A stretch of 44,576 nt of DNA from contig JAPUER010000054.1 of NCBI GenBank assembly GCA_027492485.1, positions 1 to 44,576 on the forward strand, in the 5' to 3' direction. The notes under the pieces are model-generated. The model had not been told where the DNA came from. It ran no database searches and saw nothing but the letters and a program-made list of their open reading frames with translations. How positions within the stretch are numbered: the stretch's first letter is position 1; every line of letters begins with the position of its first letter. Made by a program: the position numbers and the translations under genes. The stretch comes from Betaproteobacteria bacterium. Lineage in GTDB: Bacteria; Pseudomonadota; Gammaproteobacteria; Burkholderiales; Casimicrobiaceae. Shown here in pieces: positions 26,024-36,344 of this stretch.

Positions 26024-28402
26024 TCACTGCTCACTCTTGGGCGCCAGCACCTCGCGCTTGCCCATTGCATTGGGGCGGCTCACGATGCCGGCCTGCTCCA
26101 TCGCCTCGATCAGCCGCGCGGCGCCGTTGTAGCCGATGCGCAAGCGGCGCTGCACGTAGCTGATGCTGGCCTGCCGGCTTTCGACCACCGCTGCGACGGC
26201 CTCGTCGAAGCGCGGATCTTTTTCACCGTCGTTCGACCCGCCGCCGTTGATTTCGTTCAGCGTGTCGGCGTCGGTGCCTTCGAGCACGCCCTCGATGTAC
26301 TGCGCCGGCGCCTGCGCCTTCCAGTGCTCGACCACGCGATGCACCTCGTCGTCGGTCACGAAGGCGCCGTGCACGCGGTTCGGTACGCCGGTGCCGCCCA
26401 GCATGTAGAGCATGTCGCCGCGGCCCAGCAGCGCCTCGGCGCCCATCTGGTCGAGAATCGTGCGGCTATCGATCTTGCTCGCCACCTGGAACGCGATGCG
26501 CGTCGGCACATTGGCCTTGATCAGGCCGGTGATCACGTCAACCGACGGCCGCTGCGTCGCAAGCACCAAATGAATGCCCGCCGCGCGCGCCTTCTGCGCG
26601 AGCCGGGCGATGAGCTCCTCGATCTTCTTGCCGGCGACCATCATCAGGTCGGCGAGCTCGTCGATCACCACCACGATGAACGGCAGCTCTTCGAGCGGCT
26701 CGGGCTGGTCGGGTGTCAGCGAGAACGGATTGGTCAGCGGCATGCCGCGCGCCTGGGCGTCGCGCACCTTCTGGTTGAAGCTCGACAGCTGGCGCACGCC
26801 GGCATGCGAGAGCAGGCGATAGCGCCGCTCCATCTCGTTGACGCACCAGTTGAGACCGTTCGCCGCCAGCTTCATGTCGGTCACCACGGGGCAAAGCAAA
26901 TGCGGAATGCCTTCGTAGATCGAGAGCTCGAGCATCTTCGGGTCGATCAGCATCAGGCGCACCTGGCGTGGCTCGGCCTTGTAGAGCAGCGACAGGATCA
27001 TCTGGTTGATGCCCACCGATTTGCCCGAACCGGTGGTGCCCGCGACCAGACAGTGCGGCATGCGGCCGAGGTCGGCGACGACCGGGCGGCCGGCAATGTC
27101 CTTGCCGAGGCCCATCGTGAGCAGGCTCGACGAATCGTTGTACACCGCGCTGCCGAGGATCTCGATCAGGCCCACCGACTGCCGCTGCGGATTGGGCACT
27201 TCGAGGCCCATGCAGGATTTGCCGGGGATCGTCTCGACGACGCGGATGCTCATCACGCTCATCGCACGAGCAAGATCCTTGGCCAGATTCACGATCGAAT
27301 TGCCCTTGACGCCGACGTCGGGCTCGATCTCGTAGCGCGTGATCACCGGGCCGGGATAGGCCGCGAGCACCTTGACCGGCACGTTGAACTCGGCCAGCTT
27401 GCGCTCGATCAGGCGCGAGGTGAATTCGAGCGTCTCGGCCGAGACGACCGGCTGGTCCTTCGGCAACGGCTCCAGCAGCGCCAGTTGCGGCAGGGTCGAA
27501 TCCGGCATGTCGCTGAACAATGCCGTCTGCTTTTCGCGTTCGACGCGCTCGGAGAGCACCACCGGCTCCACCGCCTCCACGATGCGGATCGGCTCGTGCT
27601 CCTCGATGCGTTTGCTTTCCTCGCGGACATAGAGATCGCGCAACTCCACCTCGGGCGCGGCGATCTCGAAATCGCGCTGAATCTCGCGCGTCTCCTCGCG
27701 CTTCGCCCGCCAGCCGGCCAGGCCGTCGAGCAGCAGACCGCCAACGCGCTCGCTCAGATCAAGCCACGGAATCGCAAAGGCGAGCGTCACCGCGACAAAG
27801 ATCAGCACGATCAGCAGCAGCGTCGCCGGCACAAAGCCCACCAGTTTGAGCAGTGGAAAACCGACGCTTTGCCCGAGCGCACCCCCGGCCCCTTGCGGCA
27901 GCCCGGCAAACCAGCGATGCATCGCAAGCGCTTCCAGCGCGCCGCTGCAAGCGATGAGCAAGACGAGCCCACCGAGGCGCCACGGCAACGCCAATGCCGG
28001 CGTCCAATCGCCGCCGTCGCCGCCATCGTCACGCTGCGGATGAAATAGCGACACGCGCGGCCGGGCGCGCCAGATCGCGAGCGCCGCAAACACAAGCAGC
28101 CACCAGGAGGTGGCGCCGAACGCGAAATACGCGATATCGCTCGACCACGCGCCGGGCGAGCCGAGCCAGTTGCGCACAATGGCGGCCCGTCCGCTGGTCG
28201 ACCATGCCGGATCGGCCGACTGATAGCTCAACAATGCCAGCGCGGCGGCAACCCACCCCGTCAACAACAACAACCACACGATCCAGCGGCGCAACGCCTC
28301 CAGCCGCGCCGACGCCGGCGACGCGGTGCGCACTGCGCGGGCGCCCCGGTTGCGACGATTGGCCGGCGGCCGCTGCAGCAAACTCTTCAGTCGTTCCAAC
28401 AT
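26024..28402 (-). CDS. ftsK: DNA translocase FtsK
   Basis: Septum-located motor that pumps chromosome ends and activates XerCD at dif. The 792-residue protein has about four N-terminal membrane helices (about 40-60, 90-111, 141-160, 190-212), a shortened linker (about 230-320), the RecA-like motor with Walker A GTTGSGKS (455-462), the block [20 protein letters not shown] and [12 protein letters not shown], and a C-terminal gamma winged helix ([24 protein letters not shown]) that reads KOPS sites. The N-terminal ATG follows directly after sequence without other genes; the convergent/terminator region is at 28479. Confidence 0.96.
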   Translation of the reverse strand: MLERLKSLLQRPPANRRNRGARAVRTASPASARLEALRRWIVWLLLLTGWVAAALALLSYQSADPAWSTSGRAAIVRNWLGSPGAWSSDIAYFAFGATSWWLLVFAALAIWRARPRVSLFHPQRDDGGDGGDWTPALALPWRLGGLVLLIACSGALEALAMHRWFAGLPQGAGGALGQSVGFPLLKLVGFVPATLLLIVLIFVAVTLAFAIPWLDLSERVGGLLLDGLAGWRAKREETREIQRDFEIAAPEVELRDLYVREESKRIEEHEPIRIVEAVEPVVLSERVEREKQTALFSDMPDSTLPQLALLEPLPKDQPVVSAETLEFTSRLIERKLAEFNVPVKVLAAYPGPVITRYEIEPDVGVKGNSIVNLAKDLARAMSVMSIRVVETIPGKSCMGLEVPNPQRQSVGLIEILGSAVYNDSSSLLTMGLGKDIAGRPVVADLGRMPHCLVAGTTGSGKSVGINQMILSLLYKAEPRQVRLMLIDPKMLELSIYEGIPHLLCPVVTDMKLAANGLNWCVNEMERRYRLLSHAGVRQLSSFNQKVRDAQARGMPLTNPFSLTPDQPEPLEELPFIVVVIDELADLMMVAGKKIEELIARLAQKARAAGIHLVLATQRPSVDVITGLIKANVPTRIAFQVASKIDSRTILDQMGAEALLGRGDMLYMLGGTGVPNRVHGAFVTDDEVHRVVEHWKAQAPAQYIEGVLEGTDADTLNEINGGGSNDGEKDPRFDEAVAAVVESRQASISYVQRRLRIGYNGAARLIEAMEQAGIVSRPNAMGKREVLAPKSEQ

Positions 28403-28478
28403 CGGTCCATTTTATTTGGCGGCGCAACAGGGCAGCGGCCCCGGCATCGCAGCATGCGGCGCTCTTGCCTGCGACAAC

Positions 28479-28515
28479 AAAAAAGGCGCCGTGCTCGCGC
28501 AGGACGCCTTTTTTT
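28479..28515. terminator. Bidirectional-looking intrinsic terminator after the cytochrome c pair
   Basis: AAAAAAGGCG at the left and CGCCTTTTTTT at the right pair as a stem with a GC-rich inner part (CCGTGCTCGCGCAGGA). On the minus strand the hairpin follows the cytochrome gene stop (28545) and ends in an A/T tract that reads as a T-run, so it should terminate the cytochrome operon before ftsK. Confidence 0.85.
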
Positions 28516-28544
28516 GGAGTATCCGGCTTCGGGCCGACGCAGGA

Positions 28545-28868
28545 TCAGTGTTTGGTCGCCAGCGCGGACTTCTGCGACGCGAAGTACGCCGCCAGATTCT
28601 CGATGTCCTGCTTGCTCAACGCTTTGGCAAAGCCGCCCATGATGGCGTTGCCGCGTTCGCCGGACTTGTAGTCGCGCAGGGCTTTCGCGAGGTAATCAGG
28701 GTACTGGCCCGCCAGCCGGGGATTATTCGGGTCGGTGCTGTTGCCGTCGGCCTGATGGCAGGCAGCGCACACTTCCTTGGCCTTAGCGGCACCGGCCGCC
28801 ACGTCGGCAGCCTGCACGCCGGCAATGGCCGCGATCGCGATCAAGGCAGCAATGAGCTTGTTCATCAT
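28545..28868 (-). CDS. Class I cytochrome c, exported
   Basis: A 107-residue periplasmic electron carrier. The signal peptide (about residues 1-20, ending VQA-AD) is followed by the haem-binding site CAACH (34-38), RLAGQYPDYLAKAL, and a distal methionine in NAIMGGFAKAL. The size and spacing fit the cytochrome c553/c4-half type. Two adjacent Met codons could start it. It overlaps the upstream cytochrome gene by 4 bp (ATGA), so the two are translationally coupled and probably act together. Confidence 0.92.
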   Translation of the reverse strand: MMNKLIAALIAIAAIAGVQAADVAAGAAKAKEVCAACHQADGNSTDPNNPRLAGQYPDYLAKALRDYKSGERGNAIMGGFAKALSKQDIENLAAYFASQKSALATKH

Positions 28869-29221
28869 TTGGCCTCCGCGTAGTAGGCGGCCAAATCGGC
28901 CATGTCTTTCTCCGACAGGCTGGCGGCGATGCCACGCATGCTTGGGTGCTTGCGCTCACCCGACTTGTAGGCCTTCAGGGCACTGACGAAATACGTCGAA
29001 TGCTGGCCGGCAATCTTGGGCACGTGGTAGACCTCGGGATAGGCCGTGCGCCAGCCTTCAATGCCGTGGCAACCCTGGCACATCTGGATTTTCTGGGCGC
29101 CCGCTTTGGCGTCCCCCTGAGTCGGCGCCTGGGCCGCCGCGCCCCCGGCGCCGAGCGAAAATACCGCTCCGGCGACCACGCTGACGATCAACGCAATGCG
29201 TTTCATGGCAATTTTGGACAA
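28865..29221 (-). CDS. Class I cytochrome c, exported (first of pair)
   Basis: A 118-residue precursor with a signal peptide (hydrophobic core about 8-25, AAA-Q cleavage region near residue 30), haem site CQGCH (48-52) and distal Met in HPSMRGIAASL. It shares the IAGQHSTYFVSALKAYKSGERK pattern with the downstream partner, so the pair looks like a split form of a dihaem c4-type cytochrome. It is divergent from trxA; the shared 165-bp region holds a perfect 14-bp palindrome. Confidence 0.92.
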   Translation of the reverse strand: MSKIAMKRIALIVSVVAGAVFSLGAGGAAAQAPTQGDAKAGAQKIQMCQGCHGIEGWRTAYPEVYHVPKIAGQHSTYFVSALKAYKSGERKHPSMRGIAASLSEKDMADLAAYYAEAK

Positions 29222-29261
29222 GTTATGGTTTTAGAGGTAATCCAGTCGATTATAAAGGGCT

Positions 29262-29275
29262 TTGCGTTAACGCAA
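29262..29275. promoter_or_regulatory. Perfect 14-bp palindrome between cytochrome c and trxA genes
   Basis: TTGCGTTAACGCAA lies in the divergent intergenic region, close to an AT-rich TATAAA-like stretch (29251 area). It has the size and symmetry of a dimeric repressor or activator site and could control either or both transcripts. The regulator is unknown. Confidence 0.4.
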
Positions 29276-29386
29276 GATGCAGTGACGCCAGATGAAACTT
29301 TTGGGCAGAGTCTTGCGCTCGCCGGCACCGACATCAACTAACATCTGTCTTCATCAAATTTTTGGGCAGCACGGAGCCTTCCTGCC

Positions 29387-29713
29387 ATGAGCGAAAACAT
29401 CACCCACGTTACCGACGCCACCTTCAGCGACGACGTACTCAAGTCCGAGACGCCCGTTCTGGTTGATTTCTGGGCCGAGTGGTGTGGACCGTGCAAGATG
29501 ATTGCACCGGTACTGGAAGAAGTGGCCGTGTCGCACGCCGGCAAAATCAAGATCGCCAAGGTCGATGTCGACGACAACCGCGAAGTCGCCGCGAAATACG
29601 GTATCCGCGGCATTCCGACGCTGCTGCTGTTCAAGAACGGCGAGCTGGCAGCCCAAAAAGTCGGCGCCCTGTCCAAGGCGCAGTTGACCGCCTTTGTTGA
29701 CAGCAACGTCTAA
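29387..29713 (+). CDS. trxA: Thioredoxin
   Basis: Cytoplasmic dithiol reductase of 108 residues, the standard length. The active site is WCGPC (32-36) in [18 protein letters not shown]; the conserved [15 protein letters not shown] with the cis-proline follows. GGAG lies before the ATG. It is followed by rho at 188 bp, the usual proteobacterial order, with an intervening hairpin. Confidence 0.98.
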   Translation: MSENITHVTDATFSDDVLKSETPVLVDFWAEWCGPCKMIAPVLEEVAVSHAGKIKIAKVDVDDNREVAAKYGIRGIPTLLLFKNGELAAQKVGALSKAQLTAFVDSNV

Positions 29714-29739
29714 GCCCGTCACAATTCGTCCCCAGTAGC

Positions 29740-29760
29740 GCCCCGCTGTCCTGGCGGGGC
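29740..29760 (+). promoter_or_regulatory. Stable hairpin in the trxA-rho intergenic region
   Basis: GCCCCGC-TGTCCTG-GCGGGGC is a perfect 7-bp GC stem 27 bp after the trxA stop. No T-run follows, so it is either a weak terminator or part of the rho leader, which is autoregulated in several bacteria (general knowledge). The function here is not determined. Confidence 0.5.
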
Positions 29761-29901
29761 CAAATTCCCCAAATAAAACAAGATCTTCAGCGCTCCGGCG
29801 CCAGTCTGTTCACACATTTACTTTCGCGAGCCCGCTCCGCATGTTCATCGCGTTGAGCCGCTCATTTCGCCGCCCGAGGGTGGCAAATCTCTCCCTACAG
29901 C

Positions 29902-31164
<1,263 letters not shown>

Positions 31165-31203
31165 TGCCGATGACGGCGTCGCGCGGTCTTTGGTATTGAT
31201 TCG

Positions 31204-33879
31204 CTAACGTTTATCGCCGCCGGATTTTCGCGGCAGCGAGGCCAGGGCCTCCTCGGCCCGCTGGACCCCGGTTTTCAGCAGTTGCAGCATTTCACCGCTG
31301 TCGCGCTGGATCATGTCCTCGATCTGCGGAAGCAGGCGATTTGCCTCGCGGAACCCTGCCACCGCTTCCGTCAGCAAGCGCGTGCATTCGTTCGCGGCAG
31401 GTGCACTGGCGCCCGCACACAGCCTTAGCTTTACCTCGGCGGCCAACGCGGCCAAACCGACCTTGACCGCGACCCCCTGACGTTCGGCGGCGAGGCTGGC
31501 GGGCAGCGTCGCCGCCTCGGCCATCGTCGCCTGCACCAGCGCGTACAGCGCGACCGGGTCAGTCCGGGCCGACAGCTCCATCTCGATTTCGGCCATCGCG
31601 GCAGCCACCGAATTGAGCTTCGCCTGCGCCAGATCGGGTTCCACCCTGGCCAGCGCCTGCGCATGTTCTCGCGCCTGCCGGAACGCCTTGCGGGCGCCCT
31701 CGATATCACCGGCTTCGCGGGCCAGTTGGGCGGCTATCGACGTGGCGAAGGCAAGGTTGGCGAGATTGCGCACCTGTCCCGGACGCGCCTGATTCAGCAT
31801 GTCGAACCCGCGTACCGCCTCGTCGCTCAACTGCTTTGCCATCGCCTTCGCGACCTCCGGCGGTGCGTGCTCCGAGGCAACCATGGCGGCATAGAGCGTG
31901 GTGATCGCGTGCTTGTCGTCGGCGTCGAAGCGTGCCTCTGCATCGAGGCTGCGTTGCGCCAGCTTGCGATGAATGCCCAGCGCCTCCTGGGCAAGCGCCC
32001 ATCGCTCGGCCGACGGCACCTCGACCGCGCCGCGCCGGGCCGCTTCGATCAGGGCATCCGCTCGCGCCACTTGCACGGATTCGTCGCTGGCATGGTTCGT
32101 CGTTGCCCGTGCCAGCGCGACCACCGACACATGCTGCGCGCTCGCCGCCGGCACGTCGCCGGCATTCACCAGCGCCCCGGCAAGGTCGGTGCGAGCCAAC
32201 AGTTCGAGGCGTATTCGCGCCGCGGCGTCGGCGCCGTTCGCGGCAGCCCGCTCGATCAGCGCCAGTGCGCGCTGCAACAGCGCCGCCTGCGACTTTGCAT
32301 TGGCGAGATCGCGCGATTGCACTTTGGCGAGATTGATGAAACCCTTGGCCGCTTCCAGCGCCAGCGCCGGATCCGCTGCCGAATCTTTCGCCAGCGCCGA
32401 CAGATACTCGGTGCCGGTGTCCATCATTTCCCGCTGCACGGCCCGGGTGCCGGGAATCTCCTGCAACTGGTTGAAGAACTTGAAAATGAAGCCGTTGACC
32501 AGGGTGCGCACATCGGCAAAGTGACGCTCCGCGCGTGCCTGCGCCAGCCGCGCCTCGCGCGCCTGCCAGGCGGTGGCGGCGATGCCGCCAATCAGGCCGA
32601 CTACGGCCAGCACCGCGAAGCCCACGGCCCAGCGATTGCGCGAGACGAATCTGCTGGTGCGATAGCCGAAGCTGTCCGATCGGGCCCGCACCGGCAGGCG
32701 GCCACGGTAGCGGCGCACATCGTCGGCAAGCTGCTCGGCCGACGCGTAACGGCGCTCCGGCTCCTTGCGCAGCGCCATCAGCACGATGTTGTCGAGGTCG
32801 CCGCGCACGCCCTTGCGAAGGCGGCGCAAAGCCGCAGCAGGCAACGCGGGCGCCGCGCCGCCGCTGACCAGCGTCGGCGTCAGTGCATTGCTTGGAACGT
32901 CGGGATTGCGCTCGCAGATTTCACGCGCCAGTTCCAGCGGTTGCGTCGATTTCGAGCGATAGGGCGAGGTTCCGGTCAGCAACTCGTAGAGCACGACGCC
33001 AAGCGCGTAGATGTCGGTGGCAGTGGTGACTGGCTCGCCGCGCACCTGCTCGGGGCTCGCGTAGGCGGGCGTCATGACCTGTTGGGTGACCAGCGCGGTG
33101 CCGGTGTCGGGCTCGATCAGTTTGGCGATCCCGAAATCGAGCAGCTTGACCACGCCGTCGCGCGTCACCAGGATATTGCCGGGCTTCAGGTCGCGATGCA
33201 CCACCAGGCGCTGATGCGCGAATTGCACGGCCGAGCAGACGGCCTCGAACAGCGTCAGCCGCTGCGCGAGCGTCAGCGCATGCGATTGCGCGTACTGCGT
33301 AATCGGCTCGCCGTCGACGTACTCCATCACGAAGTACGGCAGCCCCTCCGCAGTGCTGCCGCCGTCCAGCAGTCGCGCAATGTTGGGGTGGTCGAGGCTG
33401 GCCAGAATCTGCCGCTCGGCGACGAAACGTTCAATCACATCGGGCCGCTCGCGACCATCCCGGACCAGCTTGATCGCCACGTCCTTGCGGTAGGCATCGT
33501 CGGCGCGCACCGCCTTGTACACCGCACCCATACCGCCGCGGGCAATCTCGGCGACGATTTCCCAGGCACCGAGGCGGCGACCGAGCCACGACACTTCGGG
33601 CGCTTCCGGCACCCGGGCGAGCGCGTCGCGCACGCGTTGCGCAACCTGGGTGCGCTCCAGCGTGTGCGCGTCGCCATCGGCGAGGCGCAGGAACTGCTCG
33701 ACCTCGGCGCGCAGTGCCGCATCGTCGCCGCAGGCGGCGTCGACCTGCGTGCGCCGCCGCGCCGGATCGGCGACCTCGAGCGCGTCGGCCACGATATCGC
33801 TGACGCGCTGCCAGCGTGCGCGCTCGGCCTCCGGCACCACATCCGCCGGTTGCGCGGCGGTCGGCGGCTCACTCGTCAC
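31204..33879 (-). CDS. Transmembrane Ser/Thr protein kinase with C-terminal helical repeat region
   Basis: Hanks-type kinase of 891 residues. The glycine loop is ARGGMGAV (113-120), the catalytic lysine is K137 (VAIKLV), the catalytic loop HRDLKPGN (228-235) and the metal site DFG (248-250), so it should be active. One membrane helix lies at about 417-438, and beyond it a long alanine-rich helical region of TPR-like character (about 440-890), predicted outside the membrane. I chose the GTG at 33879, which overlaps the ECF sigma stop by 11 bp. A longer frame would run deep into the sigma gene. The tight coupling to an ECF factor suggests the kinase controls it by phosphorylation. Confidence 0.92.
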   Translation of the reverse strand: MTSEPPTAAQPADVVPEAERARWQRVSDIVADALEVADPARRRTQVDAACGDDAALRAEVEQFLRLADGDAHTLERTQVAQRVRDALARVPEAPEVSWLGRRLGAWEIVAEIARGGMGAVYKAVRADDAYRKDVAIKLVRDGRERPDVIERFVAERQILASLDHPNIARLLDGGSTAEGLPYFVMEYVDGEPITQYAQSHALTLAQRLTLFEAVCSAVQFAHQRLVVHRDLKPGNILVTRDGVVKLLDFGIAKLIEPDTGTALVTQQVMTPAYASPEQVRGEPVTTATDIYALGVVLYELLTGTSPYRSKSTQPLELAREICERNPDVPSNALTPTLVSGGAAPALPAAALRRLRKGVRGDLDNIVLMALRKEPERRYASAEQLADDVRRYRGRLPVRARSDSFGYRTSRFVSRNRWAVGFAVLAVVGLIGGIAATAWQAREARLAQARAERHFADVRTLVNGFIFKFFNQLQEIPGTRAVQREMMDTGTEYLSALAKDSAADPALALEAAKGFINLAKVQSRDLANAKSQAALLQRALALIERAAANGADAAARIRLELLARTDLAGALVNAGDVPAASAQHVSVVALARATTNHASDESVQVARADALIEAARRGAVEVPSAERWALAQEALGIHRKLAQRSLDAEARFDADDKHAITTLYAAMVASEHAPPEVAKAMAKQLSDEAVRGFDMLNQARPGQVRNLANLAFATSIAAQLAREAGDIEGARKAFRQAREHAQALARVEPDLAQAKLNSVAAAMAEIEMELSARTDPVALYALVQATMAEAATLPASLAAERQGVAVKVGLAALAAEVKLRLCAGASAPAANECTRLLTEAVAGFREANRLLPQIEDMIQRDSGEMLQLLKTGVQRAEEALASLPRKSGGDKR

Positions 33880-34570
33880 GGCTGGACGCGATTTCGCGTT
33901 GCAGGAACAGTCGCGCCACCGCCCAGTCGCGCTTGACGGTGGCGACCGAGAGACCGAGCACATCGGCGGTCGCTTCGATCGACAGATCGCCGAAGAAGCG
34001 CAGGTGCACGACGTCGGCCTGGCGCGGACTCAGCGCCTGCAACCGCAGCAGCGCCCGGTCGAGCGCGATGAAGTCCATCTCCTGCGCCAGCGCAGCGGCG
34101 GTGGCGTCCGCCTCGCGCGCCGCGAACTGGCGGCTTGCCTGTCCCTCGAAGCCGGTCAGCGTGCGATCCAGCCGCGTGACGTGCACATCGCCGCCGCGTT
34201 TCGCCGCGCGCCGGGCCCGCGCGTGATCGACCAGCACATGCCGCATGATGCGCGCCGCAAGGCGGAAAAAGTGGGCACGGTCGCGTGGCGTCAGACCGGT
34301 CGCCTCGCACATGCGGGCGTAGGCCTCGTTGACCAGCGCCGTGCTTTGCAGCGTGTGATCGGCCCGTTCGTGGCGCAACTGGGCGCGTGCCACACGCTTG
34401 AGGGCGGCGTAGACCTGCGGCGTCAGTTCGTCGACAACGGCTTGGGCCGTCGTGTCGTCCCCCGACGCAAAACGGGCCAGCGGTTCGGCCAGCGCGGTGG
34501 CCGAATCGACCATGGCGTCCAGCAGCCCCACCAGTGGCGGCTCGGCGGTCGACGTACTCGGAGTCTGCAT
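33869..34570 (-). CDS. ECF-type RNA polymerase sigma factor paired with a kinase
   Basis: A 233-residue sigma-70 family protein of the TIGR02999/ECF43-like type. Region 2 includes HTLQSTALVNEAYARM (72-87) and RDRAHFFRLAARIMRHVLVDHAR; region 4 is LSPRQADVVHLRFFGDLSIEATADVLGLSVATVKRDW. Region 2.2 lacks the usual acidic DDED-like core-binding patch and carries S76-T77 instead. In the ECF43 factor of Vibrio parahaemolyticus a threonine in this region is phosphorylated by the partner kinase to allow polymerase binding (recalled knowledge). I preferred the ATG at 34570; another at 34603 is possible. No anti-sigma gene is present. Confidence 0.88.
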   Translation of the reverse strand: MQTPSTSTAEPPLVGLLDAMVDSATALAEPLARFASGDDTTAQAVVDELTPQVYAALKRVARAQLRHERADHTLQSTALVNEAYARMCEATGLTPRDRAHFFRLAARIMRHVLVDHARARRAAKRGGDVHVTRLDRTLTGFEGQASRQFAAREADATAAALAQEMDFIALDRALLRLQALSPRQADVVHLRFFGDLSIEATADVLGLSVATVKRDWAVARLFLQREIASSRDE

Positions 34571-34600
34571 GGGGTCAGTATATGGAAGCGAATAGCAATT

Positions 34601-34615
34601 CATGCCGCCGGCATG
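34601..34615. promoter_or_regulatory. Palindrome upstream of the ECF sigma gene
   Basis: CATGCCG-C-CGGCATG, perfect 7-bp arms around a single base, lies 31 bp upstream of the sigma ATG in the region shared with the divergent exported-protein gene. It may be an operator or coincidental. Confidence 0.3.
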
Positions 34616-34675
34616 AGCCAGTATGGCCGCCAGCACGCTGGAGATGACTGTGTAGACCCTTTTCAGGAGCGCAAC

Positions 34676-35104
34676 ATGACATCGCCATCGATCCGTACCG
34701 CCCGGTTCGCCCTATACGCCCTATGCATCGCGCTCGCCGGTCCGGTCACGCTGGGCGTGCCGGTCGCGGCGTTCGCGGACTGGGACGCGGCAGCCGAGGC
34801 GCGTGACGAAGCCCGCCGCAAGGCCGCACGGGAAGCCGCTGCCAGGCAGGCAGCCGAGGCGCAGGCGCGCAAAGCCGCCGCCCAGGCGGAAGCCAACAAA
34901 CGCATGGCGGACGACTATCGCAAACGCTACGGCGAACGCGCCAGGGGCATGAGCGATGAGCAAGTGCTCACTGTAGGCCGCCAGTGGGACGCCGAGAAGT
35001 CCGCCCAGGGGATGCGCGACGTTGCCGAGGCGATCAAAAAACTGCCGCCCGAGCAACGCGCGATGGCGGAGCAGATGATGAAACAGGCGGCGCAGCAAAA
35101 ATAG
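34676..35104 (+). CDS. Small exported alanine-rich coiled-coil protein
   Basis: A 142-residue protein. AGGAG about 7 bp before the ATG supports this start within a much longer open frame. The signal peptide spans residues 1-34 (hydrophobic ALYALCIALAGPVTLGVPVAA, cleavage in AFA-D). The mature part is a charged Ala/Arg/Glu helix with heptad character (about 38-80), then YGERARGMSDEQVLTVGRQWDAEKSAQ and a Met/Gln-rich end. It has no known domain. It is divergent from the ECF sigma/kinase pair and is a natural candidate for its target. Confidence 0.75.
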   Translation: MTSPSIRTARFALYALCIALAGPVTLGVPVAAFADWDAAAEARDEARRKAAREAAARQAAEAQARKAAAQAEANKRMADDYRKRYGERARGMSDEQVLTVGRQWDAEKSAQGMRDVAEAIKKLPPEQRAMAEQMMKQAAQQK

Positions 35105-35121
35105 CGCCGTCACCGGCGATA

Positions 35122-35183
35122 CAGCTTTTTGTCGAAAAGCCCAGCGCTTATGGGCTTGGCCGCGGTTTTTATCAAAAGTCGAC
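35122..35183 (-). repeat. Half copy of the symmetric palindromic element, copy 3
   Basis: Read on the minus strand, GTCGACTT is followed at the family spacing by GCCCAT and, at +52 to +59, by AAAAGCTG. The arm contains its own strong hairpin AAGCCCA-TAAGCGC-TGGGCTT. The partner arm (35184-35239) is not recognisable at the right spacing, though a GCCCA is present about 13 bp too close to the centre, so it is deleted or decayed. It lies between the converging exported-protein and LysR genes. Confidence 0.75.
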
Positions 35184-35277
35184 CCCGGGTACGCCCACTT
35201 GGCCAAAATGCAGGCCGGACCGGCTCCCGACATCCGGTCGGCGCCTGCAAACGAACGGGTTCGTCAGCGCAGTCGCT

Positions 35278-36183
35278 TCAGCCGCGCCGCGTACCGGTAA
35301 ATCGCGGCAGCCACTCCGCCCAGAAATCCACGCAGGCCCGAATCTTCGGCAGCCGGTGCCGCTCGGGAAGCATCATTGCGTAGACCGGTACCACCTGCTG
35401 GTCGGTGAACGCGGCGAGCACTTCGATCAAATCACCTCGTTGCACCAGCGGCGCCGCGATGAGGTCGTGCACGCGACAGATACCGAGGCCCGCCAGCGCC
35501 ATTTGCTGCGTGATGGCGGTGCTGCTGGCGCGCAACTGGCCGTGCGTCGGCCGCACGACGGTCTTGCCGTCGATCACGAACGGCCAGTCGTTGAGGCGCG
35601 GCGCCGTGCTGGTGGTGATGATGCGATGCCTGGCCAGATCGTCGGGATGCTTCGGCCTGCCATGCTTTTTGAGATAGGCCGGGCTGGCGTACAAACGACG
35701 ACCGTGGCTGCCAATCTGCCGCGCGATGACCTCCTCGGTCTGAGTGCTGCCGGTGCGGATGGCGATATCGATGCCGTCGCGGCTCATGTCGACCAGCGCG
35801 TCGCTGACCTGCAGATCGATGGTCAGCCCCGGATGCCGGGCCACCAGTTCCGGCAGGCTGGGCACCAGCACATGCTGCGCCATGTTGGCGCTGACCGCTA
35901 CACGCACGACGCCACGCACCTGGCGGGCGCGCGAGGTGAACTCGCCGTCGAGTTCGTCCAGCGTCTGCGCGATGTTACGGCAGTAGCCGAGAAACACTTC
36001 GCCTTCGGCCGTCAACGACAGTCCATGCGTCGTCCGGCGCAGGAGTTGCACGCCGCAATGCGCTTCCAGCTGGTTCATCGTCCGCGATATCTGGCTCACC
36101 GCCACGTCGCGTTCGCGTGCCACCGCCGACAGCGTACCCAGCTCCGCCACGCGGACAAACAGTCGCAAATCATCGAGATTCAT
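35278..36183 (-). CDS. LysR-family transcriptional regulator
   Basis: A 301-residue DNA-binding regulator. The N-terminal winged helix reads MNLDDLRLFVRVAELGTLSAVARERDVAVSQISRTMNQLEAHCGVQLLRRT (residues 1-51 region), followed by the LysR substrate-binding domain with a VRGVVRVAVSANMAQHVLVPSLPEL start. I chose the ATG at 36183 because it gives the standard LysR start. It is divergent from the small ORF/tautomerase genes, with a perfect inverted repeat 21 bp upstream that fits a LysR-type site (T-N11-A), so it likely regulates them and itself. The effector is unknown. Confidence 0.93.
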   Translation of the reverse strand: MNLDDLRLFVRVAELGTLSAVARERDVAVSQISRTMNQLEAHCGVQLLRRTTHGLSLTAEGEVFLGYCRNIAQTLDELDGEFTSRARQVRGVVRVAVSANMAQHVLVPSLPELVARHPGLTIDLQVSDALVDMSRDGIDIAIRTGSTQTEEVIARQIGSHGRRLYASPAYLKKHGRPKHPDDLARHRIITTSTAPRLNDWPFVIDGKTVVRPTHGQLRASSTAITQQMALAGLGICRVHDLIAAPLVQRGDLIEVLAAFTDQQVVPVYAMMLPERHRLPKIRACVDFWAEWLPRFTGTRRG

Positions 36184-36203
36184 GCTCAGCTCAGCCCTGC
36201 TCT

Positions 36204-36226
36204 GCTTTTGCAGAAATTGCAAAAGC
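36204..36226. promoter_or_regulatory. Inverted repeat, probable LysR-regulator operator
   Basis: GCTTTTGCA-GAAAT-TGCAAAAGC is a perfect 9-bp inverted repeat containing the LysR T-N11-A pattern. It is placed between the divergent LysR gene (start 36183) and the 36345 ORF. This is the standard location for an autoregulatory LysR binding site. Confidence 0.7.
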
Positions 36227-36344
36227 GAATTGCACCACAAAGTGTTTCCGGTTGCGCGGCGGCGACCTATTGTTCATGCCATCGCCGATGCCCGCGGCAT
36301 GCACCTCGGGCATCGGTCCCAAGCATCAACACAGGAGCAATGCC

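Noticed and set aside
31663-33936. 757-codon plus-strand frame opposite the kinase gene
   Set aside because: Shadow of the kinase coding sequence, whose catalytic motifs are all in place.
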